Assembly (NCBI GenBank): GCA_965199935.1
Contig: CBDATD010000001.1
Location: forward strand, 868,001 to 932,000
From: JAPPLG01 sp965199935
Lineage (GTDB): Bacteria > Bdellovibrionota > Bdellovibrionia > Bdellovibrionales > UBA1609
Reading direction: 5' to 3'
DNA: 64,000 nucleotides
Part shown: piece by piece, positions 25,706-33,921 of the stretch
Layout: every line of letters starts with the position of its first letter
Numbering within the stretch: position 1 is the stretch's first letter
Translations under genes and position numbers: made by a program
Notes under the pieces: model-generated
Seen by the model: only the letters and a program-made list of their open reading frames with translations
The model's database searches: none
Told to the model about the DNA's origin: nothing

Positions 25706-26473
25706 ATGTGTATGGATATTATTTCGTGGAATGTTAATGGTATTCGGGCTTGCGCTAAAAAGGGGTTTTTAGATTTCGTTCAGCAAAACCAGCCGGATAT
25801 TTTGTGCATACAAGAAACCAAAGTACACACAGACCAGCTGGAGTCTTCTTTAAAAAATCTTTCCGGCTACCATGGTTTTTGGTCTCTGTCAGAGGTGAGC
25901 GGTTATTCTGGTACAGCTGTTTTTTCTAAGAAAAAACCTTCAAATATTTCTTATGGAATCGGCATTCATAAATTTGACCGCGAAGGGCGTTTTGTTGCGG
26001 CTGACTACGGTGATTTTATACTATTTAACATTTACTTCCCCAATGGGTCTAAAGATGAAATTCGCCACCAATTCAAACAGGAGTTTTTAAAAAAACTTTA
26101 TTATCATTTAAGCCGATGCATTCTCAGGGGCCGTCAGGTAATCGTTGCAGGAGACTACAACGTGGCCTACTTAGACATAGATGTTTTTGATCCAAAGGCC
26201 CTCTCTCAGGCCAGTGGTTTTTTGCCGGAAGAAAGGCAGTGGTTTCGATCTTTTTTGGAATTAGGTTTTGTGGATGTGTACCGGCATTTTCACCCCCGCC
26301 AAAAAGGGAGTTATACATGGTGGTCTTATCGTGAAAACGCCCGCAGAGATAATAGGGGCTGGAGGATTGACCATATTTGCGCAACTCAGAAACTGGTGCC
26401 CTGCTTAAAAAAATCTGAGATTTTTAAAGATGAAACAGGCTCCGATCATTGTCCTATTTTGCTTTCTTTATGA
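25706..26473 (+). CDS. xthA: exodeoxyribonuclease III / AP endonuclease
   Basis: Base-excision repair enzyme that cuts DNA at abasic sites and degrades 3' ends. All hallmark motifs are present: SWNVNGIRA, CIQETKV (metal-binding Glu), the conserved NIYFPNG, VAGDYNVA, and the C-terminal WRIDHICAT...GSDHCPI (catalytic Asp-His). The start ATG 25706 gives 255 residues, normal for the family; upstream in-frame codons from 25646 encode non-conserved sequence. Confidence 0.95.
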   Translation: MCMDIISWNVNGIRACAKKGFLDFVQQNQPDILCIQETKVHTDQLESSLKNLSGYHGFWSLSEVSGYSGTAVFSKKKPSNISYGIGIHKFDREGRFVAADYGDFILFNIYFPNGSKDEIRHQFKQEFLKKLYYHLSRCILRGRQVIVAGDYNVAYLDIDVFDPKALSQASGFLPEERQWFRSFLELGFVDVYRHFHPRQKGSYTWWSYRENARRDNRGWRIDHICATQKLVPCLKKSEIFKDETGSDHCPILLSL

Positions 26474-26606
26474 CCTCGCTTTTGTAAAACAGAAAAGACC
26501 TTTTAAACTTGACATGGGTTCTTTTTTGAAAGAATTTACGTCTTTGCCTTGAATGCGGGGCGGCCCCTAAAGCAAGGTGGGTTGAGTTTGGAAAAAAGGA
26601 AAGACA

Positions 26607-27806
26607 ATGTTTCGTAGGGTTCATCGTGTGCTGTCTTCTGTGGAAGAAATTATTTCTGAATTAAAAAATAAAAAAATGGTCATCCTTGTAGATGATGAGA
26701 ACAGAGAAAACGAAGGGGATCTGGTGTTCCCCGCTGAGTTTGCCTCTTCTGAACAGGTGAATTTTATGTCCCATTATGGAAAAGGCTTGATTTGCGTTTC
26801 TCTGGATTCTGAAATTGCGGACCGCCTGCATCTGCCTCAAATGATTCCAGAGGATGTGAACTCTTCTCCCAATAAAACAGCATTTACAGTAAGTGTGGAA
26901 GCCGCCTATGGAGTCAGCACAGGTATTTCTGCCTCGGACCGGGCCCGCACCATTCAAATTCTGTCTTCTCCAGAATCCCAACCTGAAGACTTAACCCGGC
27001 CGGGCCATGTATTTCCGATAAAAGCCCATAAAGGGGGAGTTTTAAAGAGAGCGGGACACACAGAAGCTTCTGTGGACTTTTGCCGTTTGGCGGGCCTTCG
27101 CCCCTCTGCTGTTATCTGTGAAGTTATCAACTCTGACGGCACTATGGCGCGGCTGAATCAACTGTCGGTTTTTGCAAAAAAACATCAACTGAAAATTGGT
27201 TCTATTGAAGATTTGATTCATTACCGAGTGCAAAATGAATCTTTTGTGGAAAAGAAAGATCAATTTCCTTTTCCTACCGTTTATGGAGAAGGTTTTGATG
27301 TCCATACTTTTTGGGATCCTATCCACGAAGTCCAGCATTTAGCTTTTGTTAAAGGGGCTGTTTCGGAGGAGCCTCTCCTAGTTCGGATGCACACAGAATG
27401 TGTGACGGGGGATATTTTTGGAGATTTAGTCACTCAAAGCGGAAAATATTTGAAACAGTCTTTTGAACGAATTAATCAATACGGCCGGGGTGTCATTGTT
27501 TACTTAAAAACTCCTTTGGAGCCTGGACGCTCTTTAAAACGCGTCCGAAACCCCCAGGGTGCTTCTATGAACAAGATGCTTTCATTGACTCATAAAATGG
27601 GAATGGACGCCAAAGATTATGGAATAGGAGCTCAGATTTTACGCTCTCTGGGGGTGAAGAAAATGATCTTGTTGACTTCTTTCCCTGTAAAGAGGGCCGG
27701 TATCAAAGGCTACGGTTTGGATATTGTGGAAACCCGGTCTTTGCATGGACGCTCTGACGAGAAGTTCGATAAGAATACTGAATCAACATATACCAAAACA
27801 CAATAA
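26607..27806 (+). CDS. ribB: RibBX-type 3,4-dihydroxy-2-butanone-4-phosphate synthase with degenerate GTP cyclohydrolase II domain
   Basis: The N-terminal half (about 1-205) is an intact DHBP synthase (DDENRENEGDLV, GVSTGISASDRA, RPGHVFPIKA, RAGHTEASVD, CEVINSDGTMAR). The C-terminal half is homologous to GTP cyclohydrolase II but has lost the catalytic parts. Of the zinc cysteines only the first (ECVTGD) remains, the RCDCG segment reads TQSGK, and the RQEGRG loop reads TPLEPGRS. The conserved DYGIGAQIL is retained. This matches the known RibBX variant, so a separate RibA should exist elsewhere. A possible -35 TTGACA (26509-26514) lies upstream; I see no FMN riboswitch. ribH follows after 11 bases. 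Confidence 0.9.
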   Translation: MFRRVHRVLSSVEEIISELKNKKMVILVDDENRENEGDLVFPAEFASSEQVNFMSHYGKGLICVSLDSEIADRLHLPQMIPEDVNSSPNKTAFTVSVEAAYGVSTGISASDRARTIQILSSPESQPEDLTRPGHVFPIKAHKGGVLKRAGHTEASVDFCRLAGLRPSAVICEVINSDGTMARLNQLSVFAKKHQLKIGSIEDLIHYRVQNESFVEKKDQFPFPTVYGEGFDVHTFWDPIHEVQHLAFVKGAVSEEPLLVRMHTECVTGDIFGDLVTQSGKYLKQSFERINQYGRGVIVYLKTPLEPGRSLKRVRNPQGASMNKMLSLTHKMGMDAKDYGIGAQILRSLGVKKMILLTSFPVKRAGIKGYGLDIVETRSLHGRSDEKFDKNTESTYTKTQ

Positions 27807-27817
27807 CTGAAGAATCC

Positions 27818-28267
27818 ATGGAAGCATATTACAAAATTGGCTTGGCTGTTTCAAATTTTTATCCTGAGTTGTCCCAATCTTTGGAAGAGGGAGTGAGGCG
27901 GGTGTTTTCTCCTTTGGAGAATCAGGGAAAGATTGAAGTCACAAAGCCCTTTGAAGTACCGGGTTCAGCCGAACTGCCCCTGGCTTTGGATTGGCTTTTT
28001 CAGCACCAGGGCTGTGCAGGGGTGATTGGTCTAGGAGCGGTGATCCGGGGGAAAACTTCACATTATGATTCTGTTTGCCGGATTGTAGATCAGGGTTTTC
28101 TTCAACTGCAGTTGAAGTGGTCGAAGCCTGTTGTTTCAGGAGTTCTTATGACAGAGTCTTTAGAGCAGGCTGAGGAGAGGCTGTCTCTTGAACATCATAA
28201 AGGAGAGGAATCTGCCAAAGCCTGTTTGAATCTGCTCCATCTTTTTGATGAAATAAAAACTTCCTAA
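27818..28267 (+). CDS. ribH: 6,7-dimethyl-8-ribityllumazine synthase
   Basis: Condenses DHBP with the ribityl-pyrimidine to make lumazine, the last step before riboflavin synthase. Motifs: VSNFYPE at the N-terminus, FEVPGSAELPLAL, GLGAVIRGKTSHYDSVC with the catalytic His, and VSGVLMTESLEQAEER. 149 residues is normal. It lies 11 bases after ribBX, so they form one operon. The structured repeat region starts 45 bases downstream. Confidence 0.95.
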   Translation: MEAYYKIGLAVSNFYPELSQSLEEGVRRVFSPLENQGKIEVTKPFEVPGSAELPLALDWLFQHQGCAGVIGLGAVIRGKTSHYDSVCRIVDQGFLQLQLKWSKPVVSGVLMTESLEQAEERLSLEHHKGEESAKACLNLLHLFDEIKTS

Positions 28268-28310
28268 AAACCCTTATACTTCCGCCCCCTCAAGTGTGTA
28301 TTTTTGCGAG

Positions 28311-28420
28311 AGCTGTGCAGACAGTACTGAAAAGCTCAGGCATACGTTTTGCCGCAGTGCTGACTGAACAACCGCACTGTGTTCAAAGCCGAACTCGTTT
28401 TCAGCGCTGTCTGCCCCGCT
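28311..28420 (+). repeat. 108-bp structured repeat, copy A
   Basis: Outer stem GCAGACAG / CTGTCTGC, inner stem CTGAAAA / TTTTCAG and central hairpin GCAGTGC / GCACTGT. Compared with the 30-kb copies, both sides of each stem have changed together. It is followed by a 36-38 base linker (tttgtatgcatactgcact...) that recurs after copy E. Together with copy B this accounts for most of the gene-free stretch 28268-28841. Confidence 0.8.
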
Positions 28421-28456
28421 TTTGTATGCATACTGCACTCTTGATTTGAGTCTGCG

Positions 28457-28566
28457 AAAGCAGGGCAGACAAATCTGAAAAGCTCAAACATGCGTTTTAC
28501 AGCAGAGCAGACTTTCAGCCGCTCCGCTATAAATCCGAACTCGTTTTCAGTGCTGTCTGCCCCGCT
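28457..28566 (+). repeat. 108-bp structured repeat, copy B
   Basis: Outer stem AGCAGGGCAGACA pairing with TGTCTGCCCCGCT, inner stem CTGAAAA / TTTTCAG, central hairpin AGCAGAG / CTCCGCT (one G-U or mismatch). Same orientation as copy A, 146 bases from start to start. The 150 bases after it, up to the proS promoter, hold no gene. Confidence 0.8.
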
Positions 28567-28720
28567 TTTTGACGTGTGTACGTTGTTTTTGTGCGTAGCC
28601 CGCCTTCGCACACAAACCATCTCCGTAAAATCAGGAATCCATCCGCGCTGTTCAAAAAGTAAAGAGGTAAAATTTACGCAAATCAGGATTTTGTTGCTTT
28701 CTTCGTCTTTGTTGTATATC

Positions 28721-28747
28721 TTGACGAAGGTTTTTTGAGAGTATAAT
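28721..28747 (+). promoter_or_regulatory. sigma-70-like promoter upstream of proS
   Basis: TTGACG (28721-28726), 15-base spacer, perfect TATAAT (28742-28747). The spacer is shorter than the preferred 17. About 50 bases upstream, GTAA-AAT-TTAC (28667-28677) is a relaxed form of the palindrome seen before the exported-protein genes. Confidence 0.55.
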
Positions 28748-28841
28748 GAGGGAGTTAATGTGTTTTACAGTGATTCTAACATCATCTTTTGCTCATGCGG
28801 CCGATATCTGATTTTCCATAAAAAAGGTTTTAAAAACTGAT

Positions 28842-30089
28842 ATGAGATGGCGAAACACACCTATCCGCACTTTAAGGGAAAATCCTGCTTCCACTTCTAT
28901 TAAAAGCCATACATTGATGGTGAGAGCTGATTTTATTCAGCCCTTGTCCTCTGGGCTGTTCACTTACGGCCCCCTTATGGTGCGTTCTCTTCATAAGCTG
29001 GAGAAGATCATTCGAGATGAGCTGGAAAAGCAGGGATGTGTTGAAATTTATATGCCTATGGTTCAGCCGAGAGAGCTTTGGGAGGAAACAGGCCGCTGGG
29101 AGGATTTTTCAGAGATTTTGCAAAAAATGAAAAATCGAAGCGGTCAGGAGTTTTGCCTTGGCCCCACACACGAAGAAGTAGTGACAGATTATGTACGCCA
29201 TCGTGTTAAAAGTTACCGTGATCTGCCTTTTAATATTTATCAAATACAAACAAAATACCGAGATGAATTTCGGCCGCGCTTTGGACTGCTTCGCGCCCGC
29301 GAGTTTTCCATGAAGGACGCTTATAGTTTTGATTTAAACAAAGAGTCGGCTTTGATCAGCTATAAAAAGATGGAAAAAGCCTACCATAATATTTTTTCTC
29401 AATTAGAAGTTCAATACTGCTCTGTACAGGCGGACAGCGGGGCTATAGGGGGAGACACCTCTCAAGAGTTTCATATTTTGGCAGATGAAGGCGAAGATAC
29501 ACTGCTCATTTCCAAAGACGGCAAATATGCGGTCAATAAAAATTTAGCAAAGGAAGAAGATTTGAAAAAATATGAAATAGAAGAACGCCGGGGTATTGAA
29601 ATAGGCCATATTTTTTACTTAGGGCAAAAATATTCTCAAGCCATGAAAGCCGGCTGTTTGTCAGCTGAAGGAAAAATTCAGTGGATGGAAATGGGATGCT
29701 ACGGGATTGGATTGTCCCGTACGCTTCAAGCGGCGGCGGCGCAAAGCCATGATGAAGCGGGGATTATTTGGCCTTTTTCTCTTTCGCCTTTTACGGTCCA
29801 TATCAGTGTTTTGGACATTCAAAACTCTGAGGTACACCGGCAGGCTGAAAAGCTCTATAATTCTTTGTGGTCTCAGAATGTCGATTGTTTCTTGGATGAC
29901 CGGGACTCAGCGCCTGGAGTGAAATTCAAAGATGCAGATTTGTTGGGGTTTCCTCTTCGCATTACCATAGGAGAAAGAGATTTGAAGCAAAATCAAGTGG
30001 AGGCTGTTTTTAGGAAGTCCGGTAAAAAACACAAATGGAGTATTGATGAAACAGTAAAAAGAATCCTTGAACATATTGGAGGAAAATAG
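28842..30089 (+). CDS. proS: proline--tRNA ligase, short form without the INS editing domain
   Basis: Class II synthetase that charges tRNA-Pro. Motif 1 (LSSGLFTYGPL...), motif 2 (KYRDEFRPRFGLLRAREFSMKDAY) and motif 3 (GCYGIGLSRTLQA) are clear, and the C-terminal anticodon-binding domain (LDDRDSAPGVKFKDADLLGFPLRITIG) is complete. At 415 residues it lacks the ~180-residue INS insertion of the long bacterial form: only about 55 residues (GEDTLLISKDGKYAVNKNL...) sit between motifs 2 and 3. Short forms are known from alphaproteobacteria. Mischarged Ala-tRNA-Pro would need a free-standing editing protein. Confidence 0.95.
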   Translation: MRWRNTPIRTLRENPASTSIKSHTLMVRADFIQPLSSGLFTYGPLMVRSLHKLEKIIRDELEKQGCVEIYMPMVQPRELWEETGRWEDFSEILQKMKNRSGQEFCLGPTHEEVVTDYVRHRVKSYRDLPFNIYQIQTKYRDEFRPRFGLLRAREFSMKDAYSFDLNKESALISYKKMEKAYHNIFSQLEVQYCSVQADSGAIGGDTSQEFHILADEGEDTLLISKDGKYAVNKNLAKEEDLKKYEIEERRGIEIGHIFYLGQKYSQAMKAGCLSAEGKIQWMEMGCYGIGLSRTLQAAAAQSHDEAGIIWPFSLSPFTVHISVLDIQNSEVHRQAEKLYNSLWSQNVDCFLDDRDSAPGVKFKDADLLGFPLRITIGERDLKQNQVEAVFRKSGKKHKWSIDETVKRILEHIGGK

Positions 30090-30124
30090 CTCAGCTCCGC
30101 ATACAATAGAATTTTAGATGCAAA

Positions 30125-30524
30125 AGCAGGGCAGACAAATCTGTAAAGCTCAAACATGCGTTTTACAGCGGAGCAGACTTTCAGCCGCTCCACTATAAAT
30201 CCGAACTCGTTTACAGCTCTGTCCGCCCTGCTTTCTTATGTTGCTGTTTCTTTGAATCTGAGCCTGCGGGAGCAGGGCAGACAAATCTGTAAAGCTCAAA
30301 CATGCGTTTTACAGCGGAGCAGACTTTCAGCCGCTCCGCTATAAATCCGAACTCGTTTACAGCTCTGTCCGCCTTGCTTTCTTATGTTGCTGTTTCTTTG
30401 AATCTGAGCCTGCGAGAGCAGGGCAGACAAATCTGTAAAGCTCAAACATGCGTTTTACAGCGGAGCAGACTTTCAGCCGCTCCGCTATAAATCCGAACTC
30501 GTTTACAGCTCTGTCCGCCCTGCT
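30125..30524 (+). repeat. three tandem 108-bp structured repeats (copies C, D, E), 146-bp period
   Basis: Copies at 30125-30232, 30271-30378 and 30417-30524, separated by identical 38-base linkers. Each folds as an outer stem (AGCAGGGCAGACA / TGTCCGCCCTGCT), an inner stem (CTGTAAA / TTTACAG) and a central hairpin (AGCGGAG / CTCCGCT), with conserved single-stranded blocks around CAAACATGCG and AATCCGAACTCG. The few differences between these copies suggest recent duplication. They fill most of the gene-free stretch 30090-30793; nothing coding is convincing there. Confidence 0.85.
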
Positions 30525-30626
30525 TTTGTATGCATACTGCACTCTTGATTTGAGCCTGCAAAAGCGCGTCTCGCTTCTTTGCACGGATTGTATTTTGCGT
30601 GACTAATCCCTTTAAGAAAGAGAAAA

Positions 30627-30643
30627 AATGTAAGTTTTACATT
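30627..30643. promoter_or_regulatory. perfect palindrome AATGTAA-N3-TTACATT (putative operator)
   Basis: Arms identical to the site at 18373-18389, centre GTT. It lies 150 bases before the ankyrin gene. A possible promoter (TTGATT near 30659, 17 bases, TATGTT) follows just downstream. Confidence 0.5.
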
Positions 30644-30793
30644 ATTTTCAATTTAAGTTGATTAAATGTTGAGATAAAGCTATGTTCCTCTCCATAGGGA
30701 GTAGGGAGTGTTTCTTATTACAAGAGAGGCAGAGAGTGGTGCTAATTCCATTGAATGTTGTGAAACTCAAAAGGCTCAATCAAAGGGATGGGG

Positions 30794-31366
30794 ATGAAAG
30801 TTTTTAATAAATTAATCATTGCTTGTGTTTTGTGTTTTTCTGCTGTTTTTGCATCAGCACAATTAGCGCAAAAAGATTTCAGTAAGATTATTTCAGCATT
30901 AGATACTTTGTTGACAGATGACAGCGATTCTTTGATCAAAAATCGGAAAAAAGAGAACTTACTGCATTTAGCAGTTTGGGTGGAAGACATGGAGACTATT
31001 CAATGGCTTGTCGATAAAGCTCCTATCCTCCTCAAAGGCAGAGACAAGGATGGAGATACTCCCTTTTTACTCTCCTGCCTGAGGGGAAATATGGAGATTG
31101 CCCATTTTTTTCTTTCATACGAAGAATTTGTCGATATCAATGAAACCAATAAAAAGAAAACGTCTTGTCTTCATTATCTAGCCTCCCACCTTCATCTGAA
31201 AGGGATTACTTCAATGGTCCAGAAGGGAGCAGATCCAGCGTTAAAGGATCAGGACGGAGACACCCCAGCTCATATCTTGTTGATAAGACTGCAACAGATC
31301 GCGGATTATTCGAGGACTCCTGAAGATATTGGCGCTGTTCTTGATTCACTGAGGAATACAATCTAA
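30794..31366 (+). CDS. exported ankyrin-repeat protein
   Basis: The 190-residue product starts at ATG 30794, preceded by GGGATGGGG, and has a signal peptide (MKVFNKLIIACVLCFSAVFASA). Residues ~55-170 hold three to four ankyrin units: ENLLHLAVWVEDMETIQWLV, DGDTPFLLSCLRGNMEIAHFFL, TSCLHYLASHLHLKGITSMVQKGADP and DGDTPAHILL. Ankyrin repeats bind proteins; being exported, it may act in the periplasm or outside the cell. It shares its upstream palindrome with the HEAT gene and the locus at 41.6 kb. Confidence 0.75.
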   Translation: MKVFNKLIIACVLCFSAVFASAQLAQKDFSKIISALDTLLTDDSDSLIKNRKKENLLHLAVWVEDMETIQWLVDKAPILLKGRDKDGDTPFLLSCLRGNMEIAHFFLSYEEFVDINETNKKKTSCLHYLASHLHLKGITSMVQKGADPALKDQDGDTPAHILLIRLQQIADYSRTPEDIGAVLDSLRNTI

Positions 31367-31377
31367 TAAAAGAGCGA

Positions 31378-31656
31378 GGCGATGGAGCTGCCAAGCGGAA
31401 TCGCCGAGTCTCGTACTTGGGATATGCGGTGTTTTTATGTGTTTGGTTCCTATTTTCATAGGGGCAGGAAGGCGATGGAGCTGCCAAGCGGAACCGCCGA
31501 GTCTCGTACTTGGGATATGAGGTGTTTTTATGTGTTTGACTCCTATTTTCATGGGAGCAGGAAGGCGATGGAGTTGCCAAGCGGAATCGCCGAGTCTCGT
31601 ACTTGGGACATGCGGTGTTTTTGTATGTTTGACTCCTATTTTCATGGGAGCAGGAA
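31378..31656. repeat. three 93-bp direct repeats (composite dispersed element)
   Basis: Units begin at 31378, 31471 and 31564 and are nearly identical. Read on the minus strand each holds an AAGTACGAGACTCGG box followed by GATTCCGCTTGG and a CTCCCATGAAAATAGGAG hairpin. That is the same order as the element at 63.65-63.73 kb. The period is a multiple of three, so long open frames appear on both strands, but they are compositionally odd and have no ribosome sites. The region up to 31794 is otherwise AT-rich and without a supported gene. Confidence 0.75.
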
Positions 31657-31794
31657 GGGCGGCTCCGCTGTTTCAAAGAGCGAAGAAAACTTATAAAAGT
31701 GGATTCTTTTTTTACAAAAAATATAGTTTTTTTGTCGAAATAACTGTAATTACTGGGAATTTTTGAAAGCACTTGATTTTTTTTAATGCATTGC

Positions 31795-31821
31795 TTGACA
31801 AAATTGGGTTTTGAATACAAT
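31795..31821 (+). promoter_or_regulatory. probable promoter of groESL
   Basis: TTGACA (31795-31800), 15-base spacer, TACAAT (31816-31821). I find no CIRCE element (TTAGCACTC-N9-GAGTGCTAA), so HrcA control of the usual type is not visible. A strong AGGAGG site precedes groES. Confidence 0.5.
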
Positions 31822-31863
31822 TAACGCTATGAAGTAAATCATCAATGAGGAGGTTGAGTTCCA

Positions 31864-32169
31864 ATGGCACAAATTCGTCCATTACACGATCGCGTGATTG
31901 TTCAGCGGTTGGCTGAAGAAGAAAGAACCAGAGGCGGTATCATTATTCCTGATACAGCCAAAGAGAAGCCTCAAAAGGGCAAAATTGTTTCTACTGGAAA
32001 GGGGAAGGTTACTGAAGACGGAAAACTTCTTCCTTTGGAGGTGAAACCTGGAGATGAGGTGTTGTTTGGTAAATATGCCGGCACCGAATTTAAAGTGGAA
32101 GGAGAGGAATTTCTTATGATGAGAGAGGATGATATTTATGGAGTTATTAACAGCGGGGGTGCAAAATGA
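31864..32169 (+). CDS. groES: co-chaperonin GroES
   Basis: The 10-kDa lid of the GroEL chamber. 101 residues with the standard start (IRPLHDRVIVQR), mobile loop (EEERTRGGIIIPDTAKEKPQ) and end (EGEEFLMMREDDIYGVI). The ATG at 31864 follows AGGAGG. It overlaps groEL by four bases (ATGA). Confidence 0.98.
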   Translation: MAQIRPLHDRVIVQRLAEEERTRGGIIIPDTAKEKPQKGKIVSTGKGKVTEDGKLLPLEVKPGDEVLFGKYAGTEFKVEGEEFLMMREDDIYGVINSGGAK

Positions 32170-33809
32170 GTAAAGAATTATGTTTCAGCAGTAAAGCGAG
32201 AGATTCTATCGCTAATGGCGTCAATGTTTTAGCAGACGCGGTTAAGGTGACATTAGGGCCTAAAGGACGCAATGTGGCTATTGAGAAGTCTTTTGGCGCT
32301 CCTTTAATCACCAAAGACGGTGTGACCGTTGCCAAAGAGGTGGAGCTAAAAAATAAATTTGAAAATATGGGCGCTCAAATGGTGAAAGAAGTGGCCAGCA
32401 AAACCAATGAGGAAGCTGGGGACGGCACCACTACAGCCACCCTTTTGGCTCAAGCTATTTATTGTGAAGGCTTAAAATACATTAGCGCCAATCAAAACCC
32501 CACTAAGGTTAAAAAGGGCATTGATAAAGCCGTGCAGGCTGTTGTGAAAGAACTTGGGAAGCTGTCGAATCCTGTCAAAGGGGAAAAAGAAATTGCTCAA
32601 GTGGGGACCATTTCGGCGAACAATGATGCAGAGATCGGAAAAACCATTTCTGAGGCTATGAGCAAAGTCGGCAAAGAGGGAGTGATCACTGTTGAAGAGA
32701 GCAAAACTTCGTTGACAGAGCTGGATGTTGTTGAAGGCATGCAGTTTGACCGAGGTTATTTGTCCCCTTATTTCGTCACGAACTCTGAAAGAATGGAAGT
32801 GGTGCTGGAAGACTGCTATCTTCTTATCCACGACAAGAAAATTTCTTCCATGAAAAATATTATTAAGGTTTTGGAAGCTGTAGCCCAAGCCAATAAGCCG
32901 TTCTTAATTATTGCAGAGGATGTAGAGGGAGAAGCTTTGGCGACTTTGGTGGTCAATAAACTAAGAGGGACTCTTCAAGTATCTGCTGTTAAGGCGCCCG
33001 GATTCGGCGACCGCAGAAAAGAAATTTTAGAAGATATTGCTGTTCTGACTAAGGGTACAGTGGTGAGTGAAGACATGGGTACAAAGCTGGACAGCATTGG
33101 TCTGGAAAACTTGGGACGCGCCAAAAGGGTGGTGATTGATAAAGACAACACCACAATCATTGGAGGTTCTGGGGATAAAACGGCCATTCAAGCTCGTGTC
33201 AATCAAATTAAAGCGCAAATACAGGAGAGCACTTCAGATTATGATAAGGAAAAACTTCAGGAGCGTTTGGCTAAAATAGCCGGCGGTGTCGCTGTGATTC
33301 ATGTTGGAGCTCCTTCTGAGGTGGAAATGAAAGAGAAAAAAGCTCGTGTTGAGGATGCTTTGAATTCCACTCGTGCGGCCGTAGAAGAAGGCATTGTACC
33401 CGGAGGCGGTGTGGCTCTTCTTAAAGCCTCTCGTTCTCTGTCAGAGCTTAAAGTGAATGATGATGAGAAATTTGGAGTCAACATTGTTCAGAAAGCCTGC
33501 GAAGCTCCCATTCGGCAGATTGCGCTGAATGCCGGTTTGGACGGCGCCATTGTTCTGCACGAAGTTCTTTCCCACAAGGGGGAGAATCACTTTGGTTACA
33601 ACGCTTGGACAGGTCAATACACAGACTTGGTTGAAGCCGGCGTTATTGACCCTAAAAAAGTGGTTCGCTGTGCTTTGGAATATGCGGCAAGTGTGTCTTC
33701 ACTGATGCTGACAACAGAAACTATGATCGCTGATGAACCAAAAAAGGACACTGGCGCTCCAGCAGGGCCTCCTATGGGGGGAGCCGGCGGAGGGATGCCC
33801 ATGATGTAA
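32166..33809 (+). CDS. groEL: chaperonin GroEL
   Basis: ATP-driven 60-kDa folding chaperone. 547 residues with the full set of hallmarks: VTLGPKGRNVAIEKSFG, DGTTTATLLAQ, AAVEEGIVPGGGVALL and a glycine/methionine-rich tail ending GGGMPMM. Translationally coupled to groES. An intrinsic terminator follows 32 bases after the stop. Confidence 0.98.
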   Translation: MSKELCFSSKARDSIANGVNVLADAVKVTLGPKGRNVAIEKSFGAPLITKDGVTVAKEVELKNKFENMGAQMVKEVASKTNEEAGDGTTTATLLAQAIYCEGLKYISANQNPTKVKKGIDKAVQAVVKELGKLSNPVKGEKEIAQVGTISANNDAEIGKTISEAMSKVGKEGVITVEESKTSLTELDVVEGMQFDRGYLSPYFVTNSERMEVVLEDCYLLIHDKKISSMKNIIKVLEAVAQANKPFLIIAEDVEGEALATLVVNKLRGTLQVSAVKAPGFGDRRKEILEDIAVLTKGTVVSEDMGTKLDSIGLENLGRAKRVVIDKDNTTIIGGSGDKTAIQARVNQIKAQIQESTSDYDKEKLQERLAKIAGGVAVIHVGAPSEVEMKEKKARVEDALNSTRAAVEEGIVPGGGVALLKASRSLSELKVNDDEKFGVNIVQKACEAPIRQIALNAGLDGAIVLHEVLSHKGENHFGYNAWTGQYTDLVEAGVIDPKKVVRCALEYAASVSSLMLTTETMIADEPKKDTGAPAGPPMGGAGGGMPMM

Positions 33810-33840
33810 TAAGCAGAATACGCTTTTTTAATCATTTCAA

Positions 33841-33871
33841 AAAACCCGGAGCTAAAAATTCCGGGTTTTTT
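33841..33871 (+). terminator. intrinsic terminator after groEL
   Basis: ACCCGGA, loop, TCCGGGT followed by a T run. Confidence 0.85.
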
Positions 33872-33921
33872 CTTGATTCCTTGAGCAAATAAGCCGTTTG
33901 TTTTGATACAAGGGGGATGTC

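Noticed and set aside
26480..26606. FMN riboswitch upstream of ribBX
   Set aside because: The conserved RFN boxes are not visible; only small GC hairpins are present.
28746..28811. 21-codon frame resembling a decayed signal peptide upstream of proS
   Set aside because: Its ATG overlaps the -10 TATAAT of the likely proS promoter, so it would not be on that transcript, and it has no ribosome site.
30125..30524. Alternative pairing of the CTGTAAA arm with the nearby TTTTACAG, as a riboswitch-like choice
   Set aside because: In copies A and B the arm changes to CTGAAAA and only the distant partner changes with it to TTTTCAG; the near segment does not follow, so the long-range stem is the supported one.
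30156..30584. Open frames on both strands inside the 146-bp repeats
   Set aside because: They repeat with the DNA element, have no ribosome sites, and the base changes preserve stems, not amino acids.
31206..31820. 204-residue minus-strand frame and others over the 93-bp repeats
   Set aside because: The repeat period is divisible by three, which keeps frames open by chance. The same element occurs elsewhere without a frame, and the frame overlaps the ankyrin gene.
31741..31863. CIRCE element upstream of groES
   Set aside because: Only a single half-site-like AAAGCACTTG is present; no inverted partner at nine bases.
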